DNA from: Botryosphaeria dothidea | Taxonomy: Eukaryota; Ascomycota; Dothideomycetes; Botryosphaeriales; Botryosphaeriaceae | DNA length: 64,000 nt | Direction: 5' to 3' | NCBI GenBank assembly: GCA_011503125.2 | Contig: WWBZ02000040.1 | Location: 2,356,001 to 2,420,000, forward strand | In this document: one piece after another, positions 46,112 through 56,600 of the stretch | Layout: every line of letters begins with the position of its first letter | How positions within the stretch are numbered: position 1 is the first letter of the stretch | Translations under genes and position numbers: made by a program | The notes under the pieces: model-generated | Seen by the model: only the letters and a program-made list of their open reading frames with translations | Told to the model about the DNA's origin: nothing | Databases searched by the model: none

Positions 46112-47809
46112 ATGGCTAACCTCACCAGGAGCCCCTTTCTCGTATTGCTGCTCTCGTTCCTGCTGGGCACGTTAGCATTCGACGACCCTCTCGTCGAGCT
46201 GGACTACGGATCCTTCCAAGGCCGCTACAATGCCGAATACAACATCTCCTACTTCCGCAAGATCCCCTTCGGCGCCTCCACCGCCGGCGAGAACCGCTTC
46301 CGCGCGCCGCAGCCGCCCCTGCCCATCACCAATGGCACGTACAACACTGACCAGCCCTTCGACATGTGCCCGCAGCGCACCGTCAACGGCTCCGAAGACT
46401 GCCTCTACCTGGGCCTGTACTCGCGCCCGTGGACCAACTCCTCCGCCCTCCGCCCCGTCCTCGTCGTCTTCTACGGCGGCGGCTTCATCCAAGGCTCCGC
46501 CTCCTTCTCCATCCCGCCGCCCATGTACCCGGTGCTGAACGTCAGCACCGCTAACGACATCGTCATCGTCTACCCCAACTACCGCACCAACGCCTTCGGC
46601 TTCCTCCCCGGCAAAGCGGTCGCCGACTCGCCCACCGCCGACCTCAACGCCGGCCTGCTCGACCAGGACGCCGCGCTGCGCTGGGTGCACGCCAACATCG
46701 CACATTTCGGCGGCGACCCGAGCCGTGTCGCCATCCAGGGCCAGTCCGCGGGCGGCGGGTCGGTCGTCGCGCAGGCGATCGCGCGCGGGGGCGAGACCGA
46801 GCCCAAGCTCTTCCGCGCCGCGCTGCCGGGGTCGCCGTTCTGGCCGAAGACGTACGCGTTCGACGCGCCCGAGGCGGAGGCGCTGTACGCCGGGCTGGTC
46901 GAGAGGGTCGGGTGTGGCGGGGAGGGCGACGCGCTGGCGTGCCTGAAGCGTGCGGACGTGCAGGCGGTGCGGAACGCCAGCCTGGCCATCAGCGGGCTGC
47001 GGCAGTACACGACGTCGTCGTTCAACTGGGGCCCGGTGGTCGATGGCGAGTTTTTGCGGACGCCGCTGTCGGAGGCGACGAGGCTGAACGCCGAGGTCGC
47101 GTGGTCCATGTTCAACACGCACGAGGGCGAGAACTTCGTGCCGGGCGGCCTGGGGCAGGCGAATGGCTCCAACGGGTTCAACAGCTCCGACGGGTTCAAC
47201 AGCTCCGAGGCCGGGTTTGAGGGCTGGGTGCGCGGGTACGTGCCCGGCTTCTCGGACGCGCAGGTGGAGCGGCTGAAGGCGTTGTATCCGGCGGCGGGCG
47301 AGGCCGAGGAGGCGGCTTGGAACACGACGACCGTGCGGGCCGGCATGGTGTTTCGCGATTCGGTGCTGGCGTGTCCGGGGCTGTGGTTTGCGGAGGCGGC
47401 GGGGAAGGGCATGGGGTATTTGGGCGAGTACACGATCAGCCCAGCCAAGCATGGCAGCGACACGCAGTTTGTAAGTGGTCCCTCTTTTTCATTCAATCCT
47501 TTAGTGGTGGTTGGATTTCGTTGTGGTGGTGCTGACTGGTACGTTTTCTAGTGGAATCAAGTGAACGCGGTCCAGAAATCGCAGCCTTTGGTTTACCAAG
47601 GGTTGGCAGGAGCAATGGCCAGCTACTTCCAGACTGGGGGGGAACCAAATGCGCACAAGCTGACTGACAGCTCGCAGGCGGGAGTGCCAGAGCTTACGGC
47701 CGGGAAGGAGTGGGTCGTGAAGTCAAATTCCTTTGAGCAAACAGACATTACCATGTTGAAGGCGCGGTGTGCATTCTGGAAGGGAAATGCAAGGGACATA
47801 CCATTATAA
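46112..47809 (+). CDS. Secreted type-B carboxylesterase/lipase
   Basis: Alpha/beta-hydrolase acting on esters outside the cell. Exon 1 is 46112-47470, exon 2 is 47552-47809, 538 aa. Signal peptide MANLTRSPFLVLLLSFLLGTLA. Family blocks: ISYFRKIPFGAS, SEDCLYLGLY (type-B signature 2), VVFYGGGFIQGSAS (oxyanion hole), and the nucleophile elbow AIQGQSAGGGSVV. The triad is completed by Glu in FNTHEGENF and His in SPAKHGSD. There are many N-glycosylation sequons, including two from an 18-bp direct duplication at about 47173-47208 (GFNSSDGFNSSE). Its stop codon TAA (47807-47809) consists of the TA target duplication plus the first base of the transposon; beyond the transposon the same TA is followed by G, so the pre-insertion stop would have been TAG. 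The protein is therefore intact but its natural 3' untranslated region has been displaced. Confidence 0.93.
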
Positions 47810-47858
47810 CGTAGTTTACAAGCGAGCCGCCACTCCAAGCGAGCCGCCACCCTCACCA
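47809..47858 (+). repeat. Left terminal inverted repeat of the transposon
   Basis: 50 bases identical to the reverse complement of 49615-49664, with an internal 17-bp direct duplication. Its first base completes the stop codon of the upstream esterase. Confidence 0.95.
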
Positions 47859-48080
47859 GCTTTCTACGCCTTCACACGCATATCGTTCAACAACGCATTA
47901 AAATATAATGAGAACAACAACTATCCTAGCTTAAAAAGCCTCCACAGTATCTTTTTGACACGTACGAGAATTGTGCCCTGGCTCCCTACAGCGCCTACAG
48001 CGCGCTATTTGCTGCCTACTCACACCAGATCGCGCCTTGCCTCGACGCATTTCGCCCTCAAGTTGCTCATTAACGTCCTT

Positions 48081-49583
48081 TTAAGCAGTAATTTCCTCAC
48101 CCTCTGCCTTTGTTAAGGTACCTCGCTTCTGGATCCGCTTTCTTTTGCGCTGTTTACGCTTCGTGGCAGCCTTATTTGCCTTCTGAAGGCTAGAGACCTG
48201 ATCGCGTAACAAGACCATCTCATGCACCATCAGCTGAGCCCCCTTGGTAAGCCGATTAAGCGACTCAATCATTGAAGTAGGCGACGAATCTTGGTGCCTT
48301 TGAATCCGATCGCGAATTAGGGTTGATTGGGACTCTAGTTCTCGCGCGTTGCTTGGTGTTTTCGACTCCCATAGAGCAGCCTCTGGGGCAGCTGGTGGTG
48401 TTGGCGTACGAAGCTTCACATCAAGCTTTGATAGCACCGCATCTAGGTCGTACGGCACTAGCCCAGCTCCTCGAAAGCTTGCGCAGATGTTAGCCTTTAT
48501 AATTGACTTATCAAAGGCTACTTTAAAGGCTGGTAGGAACTCAAGCTTGGTGATATGGTTGATGTGGTTGCGCGCCAAGCCTCCAATCTGATCCCCATAC
48601 GCGCGCTTCAACGGCGAGAAGCAGCCCACATCAAGCGGCTGGAGCAGGTGCGACGAATGTGGAGGCATACAGAGGGTAATAATCTTCTCCTCCTTGCAGA
48701 TCGCCTGGAACTCAAGCGAGTTGTGGCTCTCGTGGCCGTCGATAATCAGCAGCCGATACGTCCCCACCGTACGCGCTTTCGTATGCTTGTTGAAGTGTTT
48801 TAGCCACGCAACCCCAAGCTCATTCGTTGTCCAGCCGTTGTCACTAACTGCGATGGCCCAATCGCCAGGTATATCGTTGTCCCCATACCAGGCGGAGAGG
48901 TGGTGCTTGGCCGCGAAGATGATGAATGGTGGAATCGCCCACCCAGCAGCGTTGATTCCTTGGATGATAGTCACCCACTCACGGTCGCCTGGCTGTACCG
49001 CCTTTGGTCGATTACGCCTCTCCGAGCCTGTAACAACGAGCTGAGCCAATATCTTGCCCATCATAAAGCCAGTCTCGTCGAAGTTGTGGGTATCTTCGTC
49101 AAGGATGCCGTACTTCTCCTTCGTACGCTGTACAAGCTTAAACCACTCGCCAAGGACCTTAGGATCCTCACACAAGGCCCGCTGGCGATCATACGGTCGA
49201 TTCAATTGAGTTTTAAGCTGCGGAGTCCGCCCAACAAAGTTCCTTGGCCAATGCGTGCCAACCTGGCCAGCAGCGCGCTCAGCAAGCAGTTTATTAGCCA
49301 TATCCCGCACTGCATCCAACGTAGGCGCAAAGCCTCGCGAGTCTAGGTCATATATGTGTTGAATTATTGCCTCCTCCTCGGGTTTTGTAAGCTTCTTTGA
49401 ATTGGGCTCGTAATCGCGTCGTGAGGCGACTCCGGCGCGTCGGTCGCGGAGCGTGGTTCGGGGGATGTTAAACGTTGACGCAGCGCGCTTTACGCTCCGG
49501 ATCTGCTTCTTATCGATAGCTGAGATAGCGAGGAAGATATCTGCTTCGTTATAGGTTGATCGAGTAGTAGTTGGTTGAGCCAT
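48081..49583 (-). CDS. Transposase, DDE_1 (pogo/Tigger/Fot1 family)
   Basis: Cuts and pastes the surrounding element. A single exon, 500 aa, no stops. N-terminus: a Psq-type helix-turn-helix (DIFLAISAIDKKQIRSVKRAAS to NIPRTTLRDRRAG), then a CENP-B-type DNA-binding segment (LTKPEEEAIIQHIYDLDSRG to LKTQLNRPYDRQRA). The catalytic DDE_1 domain has first Asp in NFDETGFMMG, second Asp in LLIIDGHESH and the HSSHLLQPLDVGCFSPLKRAY block bearing the third acid. The C-terminus is a leucine-containing helix followed by a very basic tail (KRKQRKRKRIQKR), likely a nuclear signal. The start at 49583 gives 31 bases between the inverted repeat and the ATG. Confidence 0.95.
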   Translation of the reverse strand: MAQPTTTRSTYNEADIFLAISAIDKKQIRSVKRAASTFNIPRTTLRDRRAGVASRRDYEPNSKKLTKPEEEAIIQHIYDLDSRGFAPTLDAVRDMANKLLAERAAGQVGTHWPRNFVGRTPQLKTQLNRPYDRQRALCEDPKVLGEWFKLVQRTKEKYGILDEDTHNFDETGFMMGKILAQLVVTGSERRNRPKAVQPGDREWVTIIQGINAAGWAIPPFIIFAAKHHLSAWYGDNDIPGDWAIAVSDNGWTTNELGVAWLKHFNKHTKARTVGTYRLLIIDGHESHNSLEFQAICKEEKIITLCMPPHSSHLLQPLDVGCFSPLKRAYGDQIGGLARNHINHITKLEFLPAFKVAFDKSIIKANICASFRGAGLVPYDLDAVLSKLDVKLRTPTPPAAPEAALWESKTPSNARELESQSTLIRDRIQRHQDSSPTSMIESLNRLTKGAQLMVHEMVLLRDQVSSLQKANKAATKRKQRKRKRIQKRGTLTKAEGEEITA

Positions 49584-49614
49584 TGTAGTCGAAAGGTGAC
49601 GCGTCGCGTGAAGT

Positions 49615-49664
49615 TGGTGAGGGTGGCGGCTCGCTTGGAGTGGCGGCTCGCTTGTAAACTACGT
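49615..49664 (-). repeat. Right terminal inverted repeat of the transposon
   Basis: 50-base perfect inverse of the left end. It is followed by the TA duplicate and then G, which would have been the original third base of the esterase stop codon. Confidence 0.95.
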
Positions 49665-49839
49665 TAGATAAAATTATCCGATGTATTATGTTTGAAGCCA
49701 ATTGATCAACTCTGCATGTCAGATATCTCCATTGAGTCGTGAAGTGACCCGGACATGAAAAAAGATTAACGTGTTCATACAGGGTATCATAATTATGTAA
49801 AATGGTGCATAGCAATTCTCTTATGGTGCGCCGCCAGTC

Positions 49840-52038
49840 TCAAGCACCTTCCATCTTCACATCCTGGTCTTTCGGTTGCTCTTCTTGAGCAGGGGCATCG
49901 GATTGCCCCGGTTCCACTTCTTTTTTCTTTCCCAAGAACCTCTCTGGGACACCCTTAGCAACTGCGAACCTACCCTCAGACTTAGGTCCCACGAAGCAGC
50001 CCAACAGGTTGCTCCATCTCGCCGTTCCCATTCCTCCTCCGAGCCCACTGACAAACCTGCGGATACTTCTGAACGCAAAGGCATCTGCATACGGCAATCC
50101 CGTGAGAGGATCGCGGTAGCGTGCGGGCTGCGCAGTGATGCAACAAAGTTCGCGATGAGGCAAATGAGCATTGCGGGCGCCACGGCCAGGCGGTGGGCGT
50201 GTGGGAAGGGCAATAGGCATACCGGCCGGCCATCTAAAAAGAGCTCGCGAAAGTGCATCTTTGTCGCGAGGACGAAGTGAATCGAAATTTTGAAGGGTGA
50301 TTAGGTTCCGCACTGCACGCAAAATAACCCTCCGAGGCGGTGCTGCCGGAGGGTCGGATTGCGCCTGTTGATACGAGGCGGGCTCGCCGGAGGCCTTGAT
50401 AGGCTCGTCTCCTTGGTTCCTTTCTTTTGCTGACTCAGTGACCATTAAGGCCGAAGGTAACTGTGATTGTGAAGAAAGGGGTCGCTGAGCAGAGGAAGAA
50501 TTCGGCTGATTGGAGTCCATGGATGCCCAGTCGAAAATCCCATCAAGGAAACCACCAGCTGACTGTGGCGGAGCAAACATGATGTTATTGCCTTGACCAG
50601 ATGATAACTCGGCGGATGAGTTAACGGTATTGGATGGCTGGGTTTCAGACGAGCCTGTTTGAGAAAGGTGGGGTTTTGAAGACTGGGTCTGCGTTGGTTG
50701 GATGGTAGACAATTGCGATGGAGCTTGCTCTGATTGAGATTGTGGCGTTTCTGACGGATTCGGTTGCGAGGGCTCCAATTCAGATGACTGCGGGTGGTCC
50801 GGCTGTGCCGTAGACGTTGGTTGATGGACCGGCAAGCTTTGAGTTTGCTCTGTGCTTGCAGCGGGCGCCTCCGCATTAGAAACCTGGTCAGAATTGTTTG
50901 AAGGTTCTTCGGGTTTGACAATTGCCGCAAGCTGCTGCTGAGGCGCACTATTCTCTTGCTGTCCGTCTTGGCCAACAGATGCAGTGGATTGTGGAGCAAC
51001 GATCGGTTCAGAAGCAATGGACGTGTTGGGAGCAGACGCAGTGGACTGCAGAGCAACGATCGGCTTAGACTCAGTGGATGTGTTGACGGCATCATTGACG
51101 GAAGGGGAGTCGTCATCAAGCTCCTCGATCTTGCAGTTATCCTTACCCACTTGCTTAAGCTTATCATTGACCCAGAGAGAGGGACCGCTGTAGTAACGCA
51201 CGAAAGGCCCGTCCAATTTGCGGTTTTTCAGAGCCTCCAGACGAGCCTTATTCTCCTCAGCCTTTTGCCTCTCTGACTCCTCCCACCGACTCAGCGTCTT
51301 GTTATTTCTTTTCTCGACGCGAGCCGCCTCGGCCAGCCGTTCCTGTTGTGTCATCGGCTTCGGCTGATCTTTCTCCTTTCGCTTCTCTGCCTTCTTCATT
51401 ATCTCAAGAACGTGTAGGCGATGGCGTTCCTTCTCTTCCAGGCCCTGTGTGAGATTCTGCTTGTTCTGAACCGTGAGGCGTCTCGACGAGGATCGAACAG
51501 GCCCCTCGGTGGCCTCGGGTAGCCAGGACACGCGTTCGGACTTCTTTTTTGGGCGAGGAGGCGGTAGCATTGAGGATTGTGGAGTCGACTGCGCCGTAGT
51601 TTTTGCCTTCTTTTGTTGCCGCAGCGCGGCTTGCGCGAAGGGGTCTCGTCGCTTGCGCTTCTGTAGGAGCTTCTGCTGGCGCTCCTCTTTGCGGAGAACC
51701 TTCTCGCCGGCGTCTTCGTCGTCTTGCTCGCCTTCATCCTCATCTTCATCGCCTGAAGACTCCAGTGCGATGTCCTCGGGAGCAAGGGCGTCGGCGCCTC
51801 CGAATTCGTCGTCATCGGCATCTTCAGCCCAATGCTCGTTGTCGTAGAACTCGTGCGCGTCCTGCTGCTCGTCTGGGCGCTCCTCCTGGTCTAGCAGCTT
51901 TCGCATCCAATTGCCGGCATTGGAGCGGCGGGCGCGGGCAACCACCATGGCGGGCTCGGCATCGGAGGAGCTACTGGGCGCGTCGTTGGCGGCTTCAGGC
52001 AACGGGCGCCGCGTGCTGGGGTCGCCGTCCTGAGACAT
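49840..52038 (-). CDS. VPS72: SWR1 chromatin-remodelling subunit VPS72/SWC2 (YL1)
   Basis: Histone H2A.Z-binding subunit that helps SWR1 exchange H2A.Z-H2B into nucleosomes. A single exon, 732 aa. The N-terminal YL1 domain starts with VARARRSNAGNWMRKLLDQE, then a long acidic run (DEFGGADALAPEDIALESSGDEDEDEGE) that binds H2A.Z, followed by a Lys/Arg/Gln-rich helix (KEERQQKLLQKRKRRDPF). A Gln/Ser/Pro-rich middle of about 300 residues is low-complexity. The C-terminal YL1_C domain is present: LRAVRNLITLQNFDSL, then CCITAQPARYRDPLTGLPYAD and FRSIRRFV. The gene ends 175 bases from the transposon, so its 3' untranslated region may run up to or into it. It is divergent from the PUF gene. Confidence 0.93.
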   Translation of the reverse strand: MSQDGDPSTRRPLPEAANDAPSSSSDAEPAMVVARARRSNAGNWMRKLLDQEERPDEQQDAHEFYDNEHWAEDADDDEFGGADALAPEDIALESSGDEDEDEGEQDDEDAGEKVLRKEERQQKLLQKRKRRDPFAQAALRQQKKAKTTAQSTPQSSMLPPPRPKKKSERVSWLPEATEGPVRSSSRRLTVQNKQNLTQGLEEKERHRLHVLEIMKKAEKRKEKDQPKPMTQQERLAEAARVEKRNNKTLSRWEESERQKAEENKARLEALKNRKLDGPFVRYYSGPSLWVNDKLKQVGKDNCKIEELDDDSPSVNDAVNTSTESKPIVALQSTASAPNTSIASEPIVAPQSTASVGQDGQQENSAPQQQLAAIVKPEEPSNNSDQVSNAEAPAASTEQTQSLPVHQPTSTAQPDHPQSSELEPSQPNPSETPQSQSEQAPSQLSTIQPTQTQSSKPHLSQTGSSETQPSNTVNSSAELSSGQGNNIMFAPPQSAGGFLDGIFDWASMDSNQPNSSSAQRPLSSQSQLPSALMVTESAKERNQGDEPIKASGEPASYQQAQSDPPAAPPRRVILRAVRNLITLQNFDSLRPRDKDALSRALFRWPAGMPIALPTRPPPGRGARNAHLPHRELCCITAQPARYRDPLTGLPYADAFAFRSIRRFVSGLGGGMGTARWSNLLGCFVGPKSEGRFAVAKGVPERFLGKKKEVEPGQSDAPAQEEQPKDQDVKMEGA

Positions 52039-53670
52039 GGCTCGAGATGGAGGGCGGGCGCGAGAAGACGGCGGGTGACGTAGGGGAAGTTATGCGGGTG
52101 TGGCACGGCGGACAGGAAACGGTCGCGTCGGCGGCTAAAACGGAATCACAGGGTGTTTTCCGCAGCTGCATGTCATGCAGGCGGGCTTCGCGAGGGCGGC
52201 GCTGGGCGGGAATTGCAAGCCTCGGGTCGCTGAGTCGCCCGGCGTGGAGGGAGTGGACTGAGTGGTGATGAGCTGGGAAGGCGAAACGCGCCCCGGCTCG
52301 TTGAAACATCAAACACATCAGGTCGGGGCGTGTGATTGGGCGGGCGCTTAGGGCCGAATCAACGGCGCTGGGCAGCACACCCATTGCTCAAGTCCGGGCT
52401 CGAGATCAGCGACATCTAAGTGAGCCCGGACGCGCTCGAGGCACACACGGTGGCCCGGCCGGTCTGGAGAAGTCTCGCGGTCGGCTGGCGCCTGCGTCGC
52501 GGGGTCGACGCGGGCGGGCGCTGTGTGCGGCCTGGTCGCGCGCCGTGGGAGCAGCAGCCGCAGCAGCACCGGCAGCATTGCGGGCAGCAGGCGAGGCCTC
52601 GCGGGTAGGACGCTGTCAATGCAGGGCAATCCCTCGCGAGGCATAGCAGGAAGCACTGCACCCCCTCGGGACGCGCCATTAGGTGTTTCAGGATGGGATG
52701 GCGCCCGCCGGCGGCCAGTGAGCTGGCTTTTGTCTTTCGCTGAAGCCACGACGCCTCTTGCCTGCTCGTCGCGGACTGGCCGCTTGCCCACACGTTGTCC
52801 TGTGCGCGCTGTTTCTCTGCTCTGTTCCGCCGCGGGCGCTCTGATCGGGGCGCATCTTCAGGCACAGGGCACCGCTGCTACTCGCTCGCTCGCCTGCTCG
52901 CCTTCTACCCATCCCCACCACCACCCACCATCCCTCACACCCGCCCGCCTCTCCTCACCCGTCCCCTTTCGTCCCGAGCGTTGCGGCCGTCATTTTAATC
53001 AGCCCTGTCGTAATTCGTACCTCCCTTCTCCAGGCCTGCACGCGGCCTGTCTATTCCACTGGCTGCGTCTGTGTATAATCCGCGTCTTCGTCGAGCCCCA
53101 AGCCGCACGCAGTCCAGCTCTCGCACAACCCCAGCTGTCCTTCGCCGCGCTCGCTGCATCGCCGCCCCTCGCTCCTTGATCGCACTGCCGTGCGTTCTGG
53201 TCCCTCCGCCCATCAAGCTCGCTCGTCCGTCGTGTGAGCTTCTGGAGCCCGCCATTGCGGCAACAAGAGCTTCCCCTTGACGTCGGCCCTAGACCCTGCC
53301 GCTGCCACCCTAATTGCCCCCGTCGCGACACCAGCACACACGACGCGCGACACCCCTCGGCACCTCTCCCAGAACCCTCCGTGCAGCTCCCGTCGCTGTT
53401 CTGTGGCCCGACACCGCTGCTCCCTACTTCAGCCGGTCTGCGAGCTCAGGGCGCGATTTGTACAGTGGCCGCGAGACAGCAAACGTCGAGCGCCAACCCG
53501 CAGCACTGTCCTTCGACTCGGTGCACCACGGCGACCTCACTCGCCGCTACATTCCTTTGGCCGGCACCAAGAACATTTTTCGCCTCAGCCCTGGTTTTGG
53601 TAATTGAGAGCGTCCGACCTCGTACTTTGAAAATTCTCAAGGGCCATACAGGATTCGACTCTAATTCATA
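52039..53670. other. 1.6 kb divergent promoter VPS72/PUF
   Basis: C-rich and Arg/Ser/Pro-coding in every frame on both strands, without motifs. The right half (52.9-53.67 kb) is pyrimidine-rich and could be a long leader of the PUF gene. No gene is recognised. Confidence 0.55.
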
Positions 53671-56600
53671 ATGGCTCCCCCGACCTCGAGACCCGAGCAC
53701 CACATCAACCTGAACTACCTCCCCCAGCTCACCCCGAACCAGCCCCGCTCTGGCTCGTCCACCGCCGCCACCTCCCCCATCGAGCCGCCTACTTCGAATA
53801 ACAACGTGAGGTATCCGCTCGGCAACGGAAGCAGCATGGCCTCCATTGGAAATGCCGCCGCAACCGCCCGCATGGGTGCTGGTTCCCCGTCGCATGACTA
53901 CGGCGGAAGGCTCTTTTCGAAGCGGTACGTATAGCGCTACCTCAGTAGTCTACCGGAGTCTGACCGAAATTCATCATCTAGGGCTAGAGAGATCCAAGCA
54001 CAAGAGGGACTCAATCCCCAGCTTTGGGGCCCTCCGACGAGCGGAAATTCTACTCCCCTGCGGGAGACGATCCCAGAATCGCCCAACGGCGAAAGCTTCC
54101 CCGACTTCAATGCAGCCACTGGTATGGAACAGGCCGCACAGCAGACCGCGTCGACCAGGAGGACCAGGGCTGGAACTCTGCCCTCTCGGTTTTCGACTGC
54201 GGGTGTTCTGAACGGTCTGAAGCCTCAGGCATCTCTCCTTCCGCAGACTTCCCGCCCCACTCCGTCAACCAGCCCTTTCAAGCCGGGCTCGCACACTCCC
54301 ACGGATTTGGGAGGATTTGGCTCAAGCGGTTCCACAACCAAATCCTCAGCCATGCTTTCGCGTATGAGGGCTGGCTCAATGCCACAGCGTCCCGGCTATC
54401 TGTCAAACTCGAACCCGTTTGGCTCATCGGTATTCTCGTCAAACTGGGCCAGTGGTCGCGAGCGTGGTAACACCCTTGCGAGTATTCGCTCTTCAGAAGG
54501 TCCTTCTTCACCGGCCCATTCTCATTTTTCAAGTCAGTCGCTCGCCGACAATGATGTTAAGACGCTGGACTATCTTGGACTTGTGGACACCCCTCAGCAA
54601 TCCCGCGCCACTCTGGCCCCTTCGGACATTGAGATCATGTTGGAAAACCAGCGGGCTGCACTCCCGCCCAACATGATTGCTAACTTGGCTGCAATGAACA
54701 AACAAAACGCTGCCAACCGTTTTAGATCCTACTCGGTTAACGCGAAAGAAAAGTATGCTGATGAAGAGGAGGAAGAAATGGAGCACATGGGTCCTTATGG
54801 TCAGTACAGCGGAACTTTGACGCCCACAGCCGAAGCCAGCGCCGCCGCATATGCAAACATCCATGAAGCCGTCCGCCAGCATAATCTTGAAGTGCAGGCT
54901 TTTGCGAACTTTGCAAGCGCGAGTCGTCCCCGAGCTCGCACTGCCGGTGTCCTCGAGTCTCCCTCTACTCGTCTCCTGCGTAATTATCTCCCCACCGCCT
55001 CTAGGCTCGATAGCAGCATCAGCGCCTCTGATCTTCAGTTGAACGAAGAAGCCGAATACAGCGGATTGACGGAAGCAGTACAAAGCCTTAACCTCAATGG
55101 AAAGCCTATGCCCGAGACTTCCGGTGATGAGAACACCCTTGAAGGTCCTACGAGGGCTTTGTGGCTGGGCAACATTCCATCCTCCACGACCGTTTCTTCT
55201 CTCAACGTCATTTTCAACGTCTTTGGCCCAATCGAGTCAACCAGAGTTCTCACGCATAAGAACTGCGGATTTGTCAACTTCGAATCCTTGGAGAGTGCCG
55301 TTCGCGCGAAGCAGCAGTTGAATGGCAAAGAGATCTTTCCAGGTGCTGGCCCGGTCCGTATTGGTTACGCTAAGGTTCCTAGCGCTTCTGGTACTCCGAG
55401 GCCACAACGGACTTTACCCTTCGCCTAGCCCAGACCCGAACTCGAAGACCCAGGGAGATGGATCTTCCCAGGTAGCTGGTAACGCTGGCAACCGCCAGGC
55501 CAAGGATGTACGTGCCGATGCCGGCTCTGCGCCTTGACTACTCCCAACCTCAGGGAAATGCAAGGCGACATCATTCAGATCGTGAAGGAGCTAGGCGCGA
55601 CCGACGAAGAGGCCAGTAACATTGCTGCAAATGTCACGCACGCATTTGAAAACGACCAGTACGAATCTGAGGTTCCGCCGATTCCAGAGCCATCGCACAA
55701 CAGGGTACACGATGCCCCCCGGCTCCGCGAAATTCGCAAGAGGATCGACAACAACTCTTGCACTCAATCTGAGATCGAGGATGTGGCCATGGCGATGCTT
55801 CCGGAGGTCGCCGAACTTTCTTCTGACTACTTGGGTAACACCGTGGTCCAGAAGTTGTTTGAGTACTGCTCAGAGAGCGTAAAGGAAGCCATGCTCTCCG
55901 AAATCGCTCCTCACATGGCGGAGATTGGCGTGCACAAGAATGGTACCTGGGCTGCCCAGAAGATCATTGATGTCGCCAGGACTCCTGTCCTCATGAAGAT
56001 GGTTGTCGACAGCCTTCGCCCGTACTCGATGGCCTTGTTCCTCGACCAATTCGGCAACTATGTCATGCAGGGCTGCCTGCGCTACCAGTGCCCGCTCAAC
56101 AATTTCATCTTCGAAGTGATGCTGGGTCGCCTTTGGGACCTCGCCCAGGGAAGGTTCGGCGCAAGGGCTATGAGGGCCTGTCTTGAGAGTCATTTCGCTA
56201 CCAAGGACCAGCAGCGGATGATTGCTGCTGCTATTGCCCTCCACAGTGTCCACCTCGCAACCAACGCTAACGGAGCACTCCTTCTGACTTGGTTCCTGGA
56301 TACATGCACTTTCCCTCGCCGACGCACTGTTCTTGCGCCTCGTCTGGTGCCTCATCTGGTGCACCTTTGCACCCACAAGGTGGCTTATCTCACAGTCTTG
56401 AAGATCATCAACCAGAGGAACGAACCGGAAGCTCGCGACACGGTTCTGAAGGCCCTTTTCTTTTCGCCCAACGATGAGACTTTGGAGGCCATTCTTCGTG
56501 ACCAGTCTTGTGGTGCGACACTCATCTTCAAGGTCCTCACTACACCGTTCTTTGATGAGAAGATGCGCCCGGAGGTTGTGCAGAACGTTCGCAATGTCTT

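Larger units (their letters stand above)
47809..49664 (-). mobile_element. Intact pogo/Fot1-type DNA transposon
   Basis: 1,856 bp, flanked by TA at 47807-47808 and 49665-49666. The terminal inverted repeats are 50 bp and perfect (47809-47858 and 49615-49664), beginning ACGTAGTTTACAAGCG. Each contains two tandem copies of a 17-bp motif sharing AAGCGAGCCGCCAC, a likely pair of transposase-binding sites. It encodes one uninterrupted 500-aa transposase. Identical ends and an open frame point to recent activity and no repeat-induced mutation. Confidence 0.96.

Noticed and set aside
46172..47452. 426-codon minus-strand frame
   Set aside because: Antisense shadow of the GC-rich carboxylesterase exon, Arg/Gly/Val-rich with no domain.
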